From: Prorocentrum cordatum
Taxonomy: Eukaryota; Sar; Dinophyceae; Prorocentrales; Prorocentraceae
Direction of reading: 5' to 3'
DNA: 64,000 bases
Assembly (NCBI GenBank): GCA_963575745.1
Contig: CAUYUJ010015945.1
Span: 132,501-196,500, forward strand
This document shows, in pieces, positions 12,080 to 22,922 of the stretch. The notes below the pieces were generated by a model. The model saw nothing but the letters and a program-made list of their open reading frames with translations, made no database searches and had not been told where the DNA came from. Positions within the stretch are counted from its first letter, which is position 1, and every line of letters begins with the position of its first letter. The position numbers and the translations under genes were made by a program.

Positions 12080-13010
12080 GGCGCTGCGGACTCAGAACAA
12101 AGACCCACCAGCACATCGTGGCAGGGACGCACACGTCGTCGAACATCTGGGATGTTAGCTCCAGAGGCCCCAAGAGGCCCCCAGAGGGCCCAAGAAGGCG
12201 ACGGAGCCGCCCGGAGGCGGCAACAACAGGGAGGCTCGAGACCGGGTGGGGGCCAGCGGCAGCGGCGTGCAGCCCCTGAGATATACCTCGCCCATCGCAA
12301 GGCGATTTCAGCGCGCGAGCCGGGAAGGTAAGAAAGCCTTAGATAGGAGGATCAACTATGGCTTGACGGCCAATGCTGAGTACCTGGAACCGGTGGTGCA
12401 ACCACGAAGAAGTACTAAGCATGAGGCGCTGGAAGTGCCCACCTCTCCGTGACTAGCATGACCAGATCAGACACGCTGGCACATTCGCTTCGCACGCGAA
12501 AGCGGGCGGACGAATGAATCAACGAACCTCTTCCTCCTCCTCCTCCTGCTCCTCCTCGTCCTCGTCCTCGTCCTTCTCCTCCTCACTCCTCGTCTCTCTC
12601 ACCTGAATTCCATGCGATTCCTGAGGTCAAGTGGAAAGGCGAGTAGCAGCACGGCAACTGAAGCGAGCGCAGGGCCGGCTGGACACGGGGCTGCAGAATG
12701 ATGCGCTTCCGAGACAGAAGGCAACGCTGAACGCCCTGCGGCCTCTCCTCTCTCGTTTCCCTTCCCACGTTGCCGAACCGTAGGCCGAAGAGATCCTCCT
12801 GCCCTTCCCCACTCTTCCTGCTCCCCCCTCGGCTCACTCTCTCCGCCTCCTCGCTCCTCCTCTCCCCATCTCTCCGTTACTCCCTGTGCTATCCCCCCTC
12901 CCTTCCCGCTCTTCCTCTCCTCCCGCACTTCCTCCCCTCTCCCCCTTCCTGGCATGACGCCAGCGGGTCTCGAGGAATATGGGTCCTGAACACCGATGGG
13001 GCTCCCCCAG
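12080..13010. other. No recognisable feature
   Basis: Contains a short CTC-rich tract (12,530-12,590) and a pyrimidine-rich stretch (12,790-12,950). A 68-codon open frame at 12,246-12,452 has balanced composition but no family resemblance I can name, so it is not called. Confidence 0.4.
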
Positions 13011-13018
13011 GACTAGCT

Positions 13019-13174
13019 TTAGGTCAGGCATGTCCCCCGACAGGCGCACGTTGGGGAAAAATGAATATTGCCAAAATCGAAAATAGTACAGCATGGTCGA
13101 AACATCGATCCCAGACTGTTTTTGGGGTCGACTATTTTTGAATCGTCCTCCTGTAGAGGGACAGGCCCGACGTA
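13019..13174. mobile_element. MA-family MITE, copy 2
   Basis: Left end TTAGGTCAGGCATGTCCCCC, right end CCTGTAGAGGGACAGGCCCG followed by ACGTAA. AT-rich interior. The flanks 'gactagct' and 'gactatagct' are similar but not a clean duplication. Confidence 0.8.
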
Positions 13175-13295
13175 AGACTATAGCTGTCACCCCCCGAGGC
13201 CAGCCCGAGAACGGCAGAACACCTTCAGGACCTGTTTCCTCACGACCCGCCTGATTTGATGGGCCCATTGTCCACCACCACTACCAAACGCAGGA

Positions 13296-13388
13296 GAGGG
13301 AGTAGTAGTAGTAGCAGTAGTAGTAGTAGTAGTAGTAGTAGTAGGAGGAGGAGGAGGAGGAGAAGGAGGAGGAGGAGGACCTCCTCGT
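13296..13388. repeat. (AGT)n then (GGA)n tract
   Basis: AGT triplets give way to GGA triplets within 90 bp. Confidence 0.85.
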
Positions 13389-13627
13389 CCTCCCTTCTCC
13401 CCCGACCTACATGTGGTCGCTGTGGTGGAACATGTGCGCATCATGATTCATGGCGAAACCATCCTTCGCCCCGTCCCAGCTCCCCCAGGCGTGGGAAGGA
13501 GAGCGATCGCGGTGCCGAGCCGATGCCAAGCCGAGGAGGACGCACGCACTCCAGAGCCGTGCCGCACGCGGCGGAACTGCAATGGGGGATTGGCTCAGGG
13601 GGCGGTGCACACCGATTGGCGGCGCGC

Positions 13628-13790
13628 ATAAGGGGGGTAGGGGGAAGGGGAAAGCTTCTTAGAAACACCCTGCTTCTTAGAAGGCCCCGGCCTTCCGTCT
13701 ACAGACAAGGCCCGCGCCTTCTAAGAAGCAGGGGTGCTTCTGAGAAGCCTCCCCCCCTCCCCCCACCCCCCTTCTGCGCGTGGCTGAACC
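13628..13790. repeat. Inverted-repeat element with 'gcttcttagaag' stems, copy 1
   Basis: A compact run of palindromic 'cttctaagaagc / gcttcttagaag' blocks with 'ggccttccgtctacagacaaggcc', bordered by G- and C-runs. The same arrangement, including the 3' 'ctgcgcgtggc' border, recurs at 42,052-42,212. Similar stems (ggccttctgagaag) appear at 50,410-50,480. Confidence 0.6.
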
Positions 13791-13934
13791 GAGCTGGACC
13801 TGGCGATGCGTCGCCGCTGGATCGGCGATGGGCCCCCGAAGGCGAGCCCGCACGCTCCTGGGCGGGGCGGGCCATCGGGCTCCTGCTGGCGATCGATGGG
13901 CGATTAGGGGTCGATGCGTCACCCCCCCTTCATC

Positions 13935-14216
13935 TTAGGTCGGGCATGTCCCCCTACAGCGGGACTTTGGACGAGCACTAAAAGATCAAACAGTGTTCAC
14001 ATTGTTGTTTCACTTCCCCAAACACATCCGCTTCCCCTCACGGGGACTATACCCGTCCACAACACAGAACGATGCTGCTCGATTGGCCGGCTGGGTTAAC
14101 GTCACCGCATTCTTGGCGACCGGCATGCTCACAAATGGTCAAAAACAAAACATCGTCCCAGACTATTGTTTGACTATTTCTGAATATTCCCCCTGCAAAA
14201 GGGCAGGCCCGACTCA
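13935..14216. mobile_element. MA-family MITE, copy 3 (long)
   Basis: Left end TTAGGTCGGGCATGTCCCCC, right end CCTGCAAAAGGGCAGGCCCG. At ~280 bp it is nearly twice the usual length, with an extra AT-rich middle. Flanks 'ccttcatc' and 'ccgtaatc' match at 6 of 8 positions. Confidence 0.7.
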
Positions 14217-14329
14217 ACCGTAATCTTATACTTACGCCCCCCTAGCGTTGCCCCCAAGATAGGCACGCACCCCAGAACCCTCCGACAGTTCCCCTCCCCA
14301 TTCCCTGCCTGGACACCCTGCACACCGAT

Positions 14330-14530
14330 GCTCTTTTCGGGTCGGGCGAAAGGGGGGGATAGCCAAGGGGGGGGGGGGTTGAGAATCAGCTCACGTAGCT
14401 GATTTTCCCAGCGCCTCCCGGCGCCGGAGGCGGATATCGAGGAATGGGCCCCTTGGTGAGGCCGAAACCAGCTGCATGCAGCAAATTTCGTACCCCCCCC
14501 CTTCCCAATTCCCCCCTTTCACCCGACCCG
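14330..14530. repeat. Dispersed repeat G, copy 1
   Basis: About 190 bp, including 'gagaatcagctcacgtagct', 'gcgcctcc.ggcgccggaggcg' and 'cagcaaatttcgta', closely matches 44,090-44,280. It contains a strong GC palindrome. No coding signal. Confidence 0.75.
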
Positions 14531-14679
14531 ATCTTTGCTGCGGCATGGCCCCCTCGAGGCCTGGACCCCGATCGCAGACAAGATGATCACCCCCCTCCCG
14601 GCCTCTGTCCTCGGGCCCTGGGCTCGTTGTCGGATTTTCGGCCACTGGCTCAAGAATTCGAACTCGGCTCTGATGATTT

Positions 14680-14832
14680 AAAGGGGCCCCAGAACACACA
14701 AATAAATACACACAAATAAAAATGTTCCCGATATTTTCTCATATTTTCTGGGTTTTTGTCTTCCCCCCCAATTCCCATATTTTCGCATATTTTCTTGGGG
14801 ATCGACGATTAATTGTGTCTGTGTGTTTTTTC
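14680..14832. repeat. Dispersed AT-rich repeat H, copy 1
   Basis: Starts near 'aaaggggccccagaacacac', contains 'tctgggtttttgtcttcccc' and ends near 'gacgattaattgtgtctgtg'. A close copy at 46,352-46,510 lies inside an FBA element. The ends carry short complementary ACACAC/GTGTGT motifs, so a MITE is possible. Confidence 0.7.
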
Positions 14833-14855
14833 CCCTCCTGATGATTCACATGTAT

Positions 14856-15052
14856 GGGGGAACAGAAAGTGACATAAACATAAAAACTCGGAGGTCCGCG
14901 CGGATTTCGCGGATCGGCGCTGGACCCCCCTCCCTGGCGCGCGGAGCGCGCCAGGGGCGGCGCCGGAGGCGCCGCCTGGGGGCCCCAACGCCGATCCGAG
15001 AAATCCGCGCGGACCTACGAGTTTTTATGTTCATGTCACTTGTTGTTCCCCT
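14856..15052. mobile_element. FBA foldback element, best-preserved copy
   Basis: A ~197-bp almost complete palindrome. The left arm reads GGGGAACAGAAAGTGACATA, then AAAACTCGGAGGTCCGCGCG and GATTTCGCGGATCGGCG. The right arm is its near-perfect inverse, ending TTTTTATGTTCATGTCACTT and GTTGTTCCCC. The centre holds GGCGCGCGGAGCGCGCC and GGCGGCGCCGGAGGCGCCGCC. This copy defines the family used throughout this annotation. Confidence 0.9.
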
Positions 15053-15352
15053 AATGTGGGCCCTGCATTCGGAGTTGGTTCTGGATTCGAATTCGGCCTC
15101 TGGGCTCGAATTCGGCCGTGGTTATTTCAATTGTCGCCGTCGGCACCTGGGCTCGTTGGCGGCCCCACCAGGTTGTCAAAAACGCACCGGGGACAGAACA
15201 CTTCCCCGGGAAAAAAGGGCTGGGAGGGCCGCGCATCGAGCAGACATTGCGCCTTCGGACGTCTGGGCACCGACTCCCCGGGACCAGTTCTCCAGCCGAG
15301 ACCGCTCTGTTCAGCTCCGCGGCTCCAGATGCCACATACAACGGATTGGATT

Positions 15353-15540
15353 ATGACATCAACACGAACCTTCGGAGGCACGCGCAGATTTCTTGGATCG
15401 GCGCTGGGCCCCCCTCCCTCCTGGGAGCGCGGAACGCGCCAGGCGATGGCGCCGGAAGCGCCGCCAAGGGGTCCCAACGCCGACCCAATAAGTCCGCGTG
15501 GACCTCCTGAAGTTTACGTTCATGTCGTTTCTCGTGCCCC
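15353..15540. mobile_element. FBA foldback element, copy 2
   Basis: Left arm starts TGACATCAACACGAACCTTC and continues GGAGGCACGCGCAGATTTCT. Right arm ends GTTTACGTTCATGTCG. Central 'gcgccggaagcgccgcc'. More diverged than the copy 300 bp upstream. Confidence 0.85.
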
Positions 15541-15964
15541 GGCCACAGCGAGGCGAAAAGCCAGCCGCCCAAATTGTGTCGATGCTCCAGATGTCTGGGG
15601 TATCTACAATGCCGAACTCCTCCTCCCCCGGTGGCCTGCGCCCCACTCCATCCCCTCGCCCCCTCCCCCGCTCGAGCGGTTCCGGGGGTCAAAACCATCG
15701 CCCCCCGACCCGCAAAGGGGTGCGCTCTGGCCAGCATCTCGGGGCGGATCCAGCCGCGGCGACGACGACAGCGCTCTGGGAGGCACCCAAAAAGACGGGG
15801 CAACGTCCAGTCATCTCGATCCTCGAGCCTCGGATCTCGCTTCCCCCCCCCCCTCCTGGCCGAAGACCTCCTGTGGGAAAGATGGGGCCCGTGGAGCCAT
15901 GCCGATGCCTCGGGAGAGCCCCTGAAAGATTGACCTGCCGTCCCAGGTCGGGGCACACCGGGAC

Positions 15965-16080
15965 CAGTCAGGCCTTGCAGGATCCCGCAAAAAGAGCCTG
16001 CAAGAACCTGCAGGATCCTGCAAGATCCGGCGCTCTGGTTGACCCCGGCCTGCATCGACCCCCGTCTCAAGGCTCCCGAC
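15965..16080. repeat. 'cctgcaggatcctgcaagat' short repeats, copy 1
   Basis: Repeated CCTGCA(G/A)GATCC units followed by 'ggcgctctgg.tgacccc.gt' and 'gacccccgtctc.aggctccc'. The same block occurs at 41,385-41,600. Confidence 0.65.
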
Positions 16081-16084
16081 CCTG

Positions 16085-17310
16085 GCCACGCCCTCCCTTC
16101 CCGGCCGAGGAGCCCCGTGGGAAGGCTGGAGCCCGTGGTGCGGTGCCAGCGTCTCGGGAGAGCAGCACCCGACGGCGGAGCAGGCCCCACGTCGCTGGCG
16201 TGGCTCGCGCCCTGGCGCGCGCCTCGCAGCTCGCAGTGGCCTCAGCGCCCGTACCTGCGGCTGCCCCGCTCGCTCGTCTCCCGTCCGACTCATGGGGGGA
16301 GCCGTCCCACGCGTGCAACAACACGTGCGGGGCCGGGCCCTGCCGTGGCGACGTTTGACTTGGCTTCTGGCACCGAGCAGGTTCGAAGTCGCCCCAGGAC
16401 ACACCAAGAAGTAGGCAAAGCTCGCGGGATTCCAAGTGTGTTTCAATCATTTCTAGATTTTCTATTTCTTCTGGGGGTGTTCTTGCCTTCCTCCTAAGGG
16501 TCGCTCAACCCCGACCAACCGCGGCGTTCCGATAGCGCGTGTCGCTCGACGTCGGCGAATTCCGAGCCACTGGCGGCCTTCGACTTTGATCCCCCGCGCA
16601 GGGGTCGCCGCCGCGCCGACGCGGCGCGAACCTGCCGTGCACGCATTCTACGCGAGACACATCGCAATGCTCAGCCTCCTCCCTGCGGCTTCTCGCGACG
16701 AGGCCCCTGCTGAAACAACTTATGGCTACGACTGCAAAGACGTGACGCCGTGCGGCCCGATGCCACGCCGGATGATGCCCCCCCATCTGCGTCTGGCGCG
16801 CTGAGCTCACATGGCGAGACCACACGACCGCCTTACACAAGACCTCGGACAATAGAACCCAGAAGGACTCAGAAGATACAATCGAGCTGCTACCAAACGG
16901 AACGTTAAATAAAGAACGAGCCCATCTTTGACCCAAAAACGCCCAAATAGGTGCACGAGGAGCGCTAGCGGAACAATCGTTAAAGACCTAAGCACATCGA
17001 GCCCTTTCCGAACCCGAAGTGTTTCTCACCTCACCATCTTGAAGGCCTGGTGCTTAAAATGGCCCCCTCCCTCCTCCTCGTCCTCCGCCACCTCCCTCCT
17101 TCTCACTACCTACGTCTCCGCTTTCATCCCGCCTGCTGTCTCATCGCATGGTTCGGCTTGGGACCGACAGCGGAATCAACAACCGAATCAACCAGGGCGG
17201 TCACCCGTCAAACAATTATCGCTGACGAACCCTCCAGCCAGCTCTCTGAAAACATGGCCGCGCACCATCGTATCTGGGGAGAGCGCGTGCAATGCTGCTA
17301 CTCTGGCTTG
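16085..17310. other. No recognisable feature
   Basis: Open frames of up to 154 codons occur on both strands but are GC-driven and show no domain or repeat I recognise. Confidence 0.4.
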
Positions 17311-17316
17311 ATGGAG

Positions 17317-17412
17317 TCAACGGGAGTACCCGCCCTTGCCACCACCGCCGCCGTAGCCCTGGCTCTGACCACCGCCGTAGCTCTGGTACGGCCGCTTCTG
17401 CCCGTACCTTAG
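17317..17412 (-). CDS. 3'-terminal exon of a glycine/tyrosine-rich protein (fragment)
   Basis: One minus-strand frame gives about 30 residues of YGQKRPYQSYGGG type followed by QSQGYGGGGG and KGGYSR, ending in TGA (17,319-17,317). This composition is typical of the C-terminal tails of glycine-rich RNA-binding proteins, and the codons are mixed rather than a simple triplet repeat. Just upstream in the sense direction the DNA reads CTAAG, a plausible 3' splice acceptor. I could not find the preceding exons, so the protein's function is inferred only from the tail. It could also be a pseudogene fragment. Confidence 0.45.
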   Translation of the reverse strand, partial: LRYGQKRPYQSYGGGQSQGYGGGGGKGGYSR

Positions 17413-17954
17413 CTTCACCCCTGAGTCATGCTGTCTATAATTACTCGCCTACAGCAAGATGGGATGACACCTCGTACAAAAACCACCGCCTCCCACTATG
17501 TTTGTTCTAAGGGCCACTGGGATTGAATGCACGCGCGCTCGAAGTAGGGCGAAGGCACAAATACATGATGGCTCAACCTTTGCACAACAACTGGCCCACA
17601 TATTAACATCCTCTTTCCACGAAGGAAAACACTTGCTGGCCAACATTCGAGGACTGGAATCCTCCGCTCGACCACCAAACCTGTCCTGGAACGCATTCCG
17701 AAACGCATACCGATGCAAATCCAACCGTGGCGGCGGAAATAGGTAAACCGTACGAGAAAACAGCGCCTCGGAGAAGTCGGAAAGTGAACGCGCCCCATGC
17801 GCGTGGCAAGAATAAACGACCGTGCCATCGAATCCTTGCACTCCTCGCGCTGATTTGGCAGAAGGAGAACTGCTATCCGCTGCTCGTGTAGGGCAACCCT
17901 GCGCAGATCGGAACAATTTCTGGGGACGGACATTAAACTTGAGCAGGGGCCGAC

Positions 17955-18135
17955 CGTCCCGGCATTCCTATAGGCCTACCACGACATGTTCTTAGAACCC
18001 AAACATGTTCTAAAACCAAGCACAACGTTCTTAGAACATGAAGCCGATATGTTGAAACAAGATAGCCCCAGCCAGAAATGTTCTAACATATTGCGTGCAG
18101 ACCACAAAAGGTGCTTAGAACATTATTAGGTGGGC
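17955..18135. repeat. 'gttcttagaac' palindromic cluster
   Basis: Five or more variants of ATGTTCTTAGAACAT/GTTCTAA lie within 180 bp, in both orientations. Possibly an old AT-rich MITE. Confidence 0.5.
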
Positions 18136-18342
18136 CTGTAGGCGAGCCAGGGCGCTTCGCCACTGCTTGATCAACTCCGAATTCCTCAAGGTCCAGCAAG
18201 CGCCGCCTCGAGGATGACAGGAAGGGGACATATACTTACAGGCGCCGTGTGCCTGAGTGCTCGTCTCCTCCCTGCCCCCAGGCCTCCCCGCCGTCCTGCC
18301 CGACTTCCCGGCCACCTGCTTGAGGATAGAAGAACAAGACAG

Positions 18343-18662
18343 CGGCACACACACACACACACACATTCACATACACACGCACGCAAACAACACACATTAC
18401 ACACACAACACCCAGCACACGGCACTCCACACACAGCACACAACACACAACACACAGCACTCATACACACACACACACCTACTCACACACCTACTCACAC
18501 CCTAGTTGTGTGTGTCTGTGTGTGTGTGTCTGTGTGTGTGTCTGTGTGTGTCTGTGTGTGTGAGTAGTTCGGTGTGTGTGGTGTGGGTGTGAGTAGGTGT
18601 GTGTATGATTGCTGTGTGTTGTGTGCTGTGTGTTGAGTGCTGTGAGCTGTGTGTTGTGTGTA
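18343..18662. repeat. (CA)n followed by (TG)n, inverted microsatellites
   Basis: About 155 bp of CACACA-rich sequence is followed, after a short CTAGTTG centre near 18,503, by about 155 bp of TGTGTG-rich sequence. The two halves are complementary and could extrude a long hairpin. Confidence 0.9.
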
Positions 18663-18832
18663 ATGTACCTACACAAATTCCGAGAGGTCCGCGCGGCCGT
18701 CTCGGAGCGGCAGCGGGCCCCCATCCCGTGGCACACGGAGCTCGCAAAAAGGGCGACGCTGGAGGCGCCGCCAGTGGGCTCCCGGCGCAGATCCAAGACA
18801 TCCAGCGCGGACCTTCGAACGTTATGCAGTTG
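18663..18832. mobile_element. FBA foldback element, copy 3
   Basis: Left arm 'acaaattccgagaggtccgc', right arm 'gcgcggaccttcgaacgtt', central 'ggcgccgcc'. It abuts the TG microsatellite, which has replaced the outer left terminus. Confidence 0.75.
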
Positions 18833-19119
18833 CTCCGTCGCCGATGCCTGCACAATTCTATCCCTCTCGGCAGCGGTTCCAAGGGGTCTGCACTGGATGG
18901 GCTCCGACAAAAATCTGTCCAGAGCGGGGGCGAGGGCAAATCTACTCGAAACGTGTCCCCGGATTCCCCCTTCGTCTCGAGTCGAAACTGGCTTGCTTTT
19001 CTCGAGCCGCGTCCAGCCGTGGCGAAGTAGGAGGCCCCGTTCTCCCCCCCCCCCTTCCTGATGACCAGAACTCGGGCTGGGCCACCTCAGCCCCCCCAGC
19101 CGTCTCAAACCTCCCTCCC

Positions 19120-19296
19120 CCTCGAGGGCGCGCAAACATGGATTAGCGATCCGTGGATTCGGCGCGCGGTCGCCAAATCCATGGATCGGGGGAGGTGCCC
19201 TATCCAAAGTGCGGCCGGTGCCGCATCGCTCGGCGGCGGACATCTGCGATTTTCCCATGGGAACGGAACCCGTCGCTGATCCACGCCCCCTTGATC
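19120..19296. repeat. Dispersed repeat S, copy 1
   Basis: Shares 'catggatt.gcgatcc', 'ggcgcgcggtcgccaa', 'ggtgccct' and 'tccacgcccccttgatct' with 39,040-39,218, about 80 percent by eye. No coding signal. The second copy lies in an intron of the glycosyltransferase gene. Confidence 0.7.
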
Positions 19297-19424
19297 TCCC
19301 CCGCCCTCCGCCTCTGCTGCTCCGCTTCCCCTCCTCCTCTGGCCGGCTCCCAGCGGCGTGAAGGGGCCCCAGCGACTGAGGCCGAGGAGCCCGCCACGGG
19401 CGACCCTCGCGAAGACTTCGCGCT

Positions 19425-19552
19425 GTGGGCTGCGAGCGGGGCGCGCCAGGGGCGGAGCCGGAGGCGGCGCGGGGGCGGGGCCCAGCGCCGAGATGAGAAC
19501 TCCGTGCGGGCCTCCGAGCTGTTTTATGTCTATGTCATTGTTCGTTCCCCCG
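19425..19552. mobile_element. FBA foldback element, copy 4 (left arm lost)
   Basis: Core 'gcgcgccaggggcggagccgg' and a clear right arm 'tccgtgcgggcctccgagct' then 'gttttatgtctatgtcattg'. The left arm is degraded. Confidence 0.65.
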
Positions 19553-19764
19553 TGGACACAAGGGCACCCTTGACTTGGCAAGGCCGACCTACTAATCTCA
19601 AGCTCGACTGTAATCTCGTCGAGCTGGCCCGCAGTGACCGCAAGCCAGCTCGAACCCCCGCTCAGGGCAGCGGCCCCGAGCGATCCGTCACCGCCGTCGC
19701 ATCGACAAACGCTGAGCCCGCCGCCGGCCCCACCTCCCAGGATCAGCCAACATCGCATCGGTAA

Positions 19765-19975
19765 GTCGGATCGATTCGACATGTGCATCGGGTCGGGCTG
19801 CACCCGCAAGGAATCGAATCCGATTCGGATGGGCTGCGCCAAGATGCCCAGCAGCGCCATGCAAGCATCGGGCCGATCGGGCCGCACTGGATGGAACGGA
19901 AACCTGAATCGAATCGGATCGGGCGTGACAGGATATATCGAATCGGATCGATCGGATCGAAAAGGACCCTGACTT
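19765..19975. repeat. 'aatcgaatcggatc' short repeats
   Basis: Many variants of TCGAATCGGATCG in 200 bp. The same motif is dense at 45,090-45,265. Confidence 0.65.
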
Positions 19976-20497
19976 CCTGCATCCCTCGCCCGCCTCCGCG
20001 TCTCCCCGTCTGCAGACTTCCTTCTGAAAGCGGCCGTGCCGAAACTTTCCAGACACGCCCCGCTGGCGGCGGTGCCCTGACGCAGCATCTGGGCAGATGT
20101 GCATCCTGAGGGCAAGGTATGCCAGGCAGAGCCTTCCCTGCTCCCCGTCCCCCCCTCCTCCAGCCGCTCCCCCTCTGCCCTCCCCGACCGGCCTCTCCAC
20201 GCCCTGAGTCTCACCATCCCCGACCTTCCCCTTCTCCCGTTCCCTCCTCTCCCTCCCTCCCTCCCTCCCTTCCTCCCTTACCCACCCTACCCTCTCCTTC
20301 CCCTCCCTTCGATTCTTCCCTCCCCGCAATTCCCCCCCCCCCCCGCCCCCTTCGGATCCCTCCCGCTTGCGCACGGCATTAGCGACAGAGACCCCACTTG
20401 GGCGTGCGTGAAAGATGCCCTGGAGGAGAGGAGCAGTGATCCTTCGCTCGCCATCTTCGGGCCCCTGGGGCCCTTGCACGGGCCTCACGGACCCGGG

Positions 20498-20695
20498 AGG
20501 AGGAGGAGGAGGAGGAGGAGGAGGAGGAGGAGGAGGAGGAGGAGGAGGAGGAGGAGGGGATGAGGAGGAGGAGGGTGGAGGAGGAGGAGGAGGAGGAGGT
20601 GGAGGAGGAGGAGGAGGAGGAGGGTGGATGAGGAGGAGGAGGAGGAGGAGGAGGAGGAAGGAGGAGGGCGGAGGAGGAGGAGGAAGGAGGAGGAC
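20498..20695. repeat. (GGA)n tract
   Basis: Nearly 200 bp of GGA triplets with occasional GGT and GAT. Open frames here are poly-Gly, poly-Glu or poly-Arg artefacts. Confidence 0.95.
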
Positions 20696-20989
20696 TGTCA
20701 AAAACGGCTCGGGCTGAAGAAGTGGTCCTGGGAAAACCAGACATGTTCTCGGGCGCTCTCCTCCGCGGCGACTCACCTCCGCCGCCCCGCCACCTCCTCG
20801 GGTCTACCCCAAAAAGGACCGAGCCAGAGTCCCCGGTCGCCGAAGTTAAACTCGATCTCTTTTCCTCGCGGTATGCCTCCTCCCTGCCACACCCGCAAGC
20901 GTGATCGGCGGGGCGGGCTGGGCGTTTCGCAGGAGACTCGCTCGCCATTTAGCATCCTGAAGCTCTGGAATCGTGACAGCTTCAAGGAT

Positions 20990-21340
20990 TGAGGGTGGGC
21001 CGTTTTCAAAATGGAGCTCTCGCCTCGGCGCCGCGCAGATTCGTTTCAAGCTTTCCCAGAAGTTGAAACGATGAAGGGCAGGCCTTTTTCAAAATGGAGT
21101 TCTCGGCTGAGCGCCGCGCACGTTCGTGTTGCAAGTTCGCAGCAGTTTCAACCATGGATGGCGGCTCCTGTTTAAAATGGGGCTCTCGCCTCATCGCCAC
21201 TCACATTATGGCTCAAAAGGGGGACCTCAGTGGACACCTCGTCGAACTGTTTGACCATACCTTTGCACATTCCTTATTCTTCGTTCGAAAACTGCAACTG
21301 GTTCGCTCCATTTTAAAACGGGGCACTCGCCTGAATGGCA
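20990..21340. repeat. ~90-bp repeats with 'ttttcaaaatggagctctcg'
   Basis: At least three units contain 'tt.aaaatgg.g.tctcg.ct' and 'gcgccgcgca.attcgt'. A related block lies at 24,085-24,390. Confidence 0.6.
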
Positions 21341-21899
21341 GGCCCACGCGGTACTGGTCTTGCAAGGGGACGCTTCGTGAAGTGGAAGAGGAAGTCTGCA
21401 CCGCCGGTGCATGTTGCATACTGGGCTTACTCTGGCCCCCCTCCTCGCCTTGATGTTCTTCTCATCCCTGCTTGCCTGCGTCGCATCGGAAGCTCAAAAT
21501 CCCATGGTCACCACCACGACAACTGTCGCCAATCATACGATCCAAATCATCTGATGATGTGATGTTTAGTCCGCGGTCCCTGAATTCCCGACCACTCCCC
21601 TCGGGAGCGGCCAAGAGGGGGTGTCCAAGAGGGGGGAGGTGCAAATCATGACCGGCGGCACGTGCGCGGCCCAGCGGGGGGGCCAGGGACGTAATGAAAC
21701 AAGAAGACGCGCCATGAAATCTGGGGAAATATCATGGCCCCCGCCATGATATCCCCCCCCCCCCTCCCTAGTCATCACCCCCCTCTTTGCCGCCCCCGAT
21801 TCCCAGGGTGGGGGGGTCCTTTGTCAGGGATGCAGTTTTGATGGTCCTGGGGCCCGACAGCGGGCTCCAGGGGCCATACTCGACGGAGCACGCGAGGAC

Positions 21900-21999
21900 A
21901 GGGTCGGGCATGCCCCCCTACAGGCAGATTTTTGGACGAACAATTTAGAACAGTTATGATTTGTTCAAAAACCTCCTGTAGAGGGACAGGCCCGACTGA
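21900..21999. mobile_element. MA-family MITE, copy 4 (short)
   Basis: Left end GGTCGGGCATGCCCCCCTAC, right end CCTGTAGAGGGACAGGCCCG followed by ACTGA. Only ~100 bp, with an internal deletion compared with other copies. Confidence 0.8.
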
Positions 22000-22095
22000 A
22001 CACCAGGATGGAACAAATTGTGTCGTCGGAGATCTGGACTCGGGGGCCAGACCTAGACCCCCAGACCCGTCTCGGGGTGCGCGCCGCCTTTGATC

Positions 22096-22250
22096 TTAGG
22101 TCGGGCGTGTCCTCCTACAGGCGGGTTTTGCACGAAAAATGAAAATAATCAAAAAATCTGTTAATGCTCAAACATACTCAAAAACTCGCCCCCTGGCTAT
22201 TCTTGGACTATTTCTGAATATGCCTCCTGCTAAGGGACTCGCCCGACTTA
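22096..22250. mobile_element. MA-family MITE, copy 5
   Basis: 155 bp from TTAGGTCGGGCGTGTCCTCC to GGGACTCGCCCGACTTA. Flanked by 'cctttgatc' (22,087-22,095) and 'cctttaatc' (22,251-22,259), a 9-bp target-site duplication with one mismatch. Confidence 0.9.
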
Positions 22251-22761
22251 CCTTTAATCCAGCGAAGGGCGCTCCGGGACGGCTGCAGGACGCTCCACCA
22301 AGGCCGCTCCAGAAACCTCCAGCCTCGAGCTGCGACCCTCGAGAGGCTCGAATCGGGCGTCCCCTGAAGCCAGGAGCCCTCGCTTGGAGGCGGCTGGGGG
22401 GCCATGGACCTCGAGAAATTTAGAGTTCCTCGAAGTCCGTGGCCGAGCCGAATGCGCACCGAATGATCGATGTGTTGACCGACTTTCGAAAACTGCAACA
22501 GGAATCCTGACGGAATCCTGACGCCTTCAATGCGGCCCGAAAAATGGGCAGTGCAGGAAGCGTAGATCAGAGCAAGTCCGCTCGAAATCGGCTCCGAAAA
22601 TCCTCGTAGGGTCCATCGTGTGCAATCTGTCATCACAAATCCGTTTCTTTGGCAGTCCTGGGGCCCGTAAAAGGCCCCCGGAGGCAGAAAAAGGTAAGAC
22701 ACCTGCTCGAACCAAGAACCTTGAAACTCCTCCACCCCCTTCCTGCTCGCCAGAACCAGTG

Positions 22762-22922
22762 TTAGGTCGGGCGTGCCCTCCTTCAGGCGGATTTTGGACG
22801 AACTATTCTTTACAGTCAAAAATATTTAAACAATTTCCAAACACATTAATCAGAAGAAATCCCAAGACTATTTTTCTGCTATTTTTGGGTACTCCTCCTG
22901 TAGAGGGACACGCCCGACTTCA
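22762..22922. mobile_element. MA-family MITE, copy 6
   Basis: 161 bp from TTAGGTCGGGCGTGCCCTCC to GAGGGACACGCCCGACTTCA. Flanked by a perfect 8-bp direct repeat AACCAGTG (22,754-22,761 and 22,923-22,930). This is the clearest target-site duplication of the family. Confidence 0.92.

Noticed and set aside
12246-12452. 68-codon plus-strand frame with balanced composition
   Set aside because: No start context, domain, or neighbouring exon to support it.
20105-20948. Proline/serine-rich frames of up to 360 codons
   Set aside because: Product of the GGA tract and pyrimidine-rich flanks.
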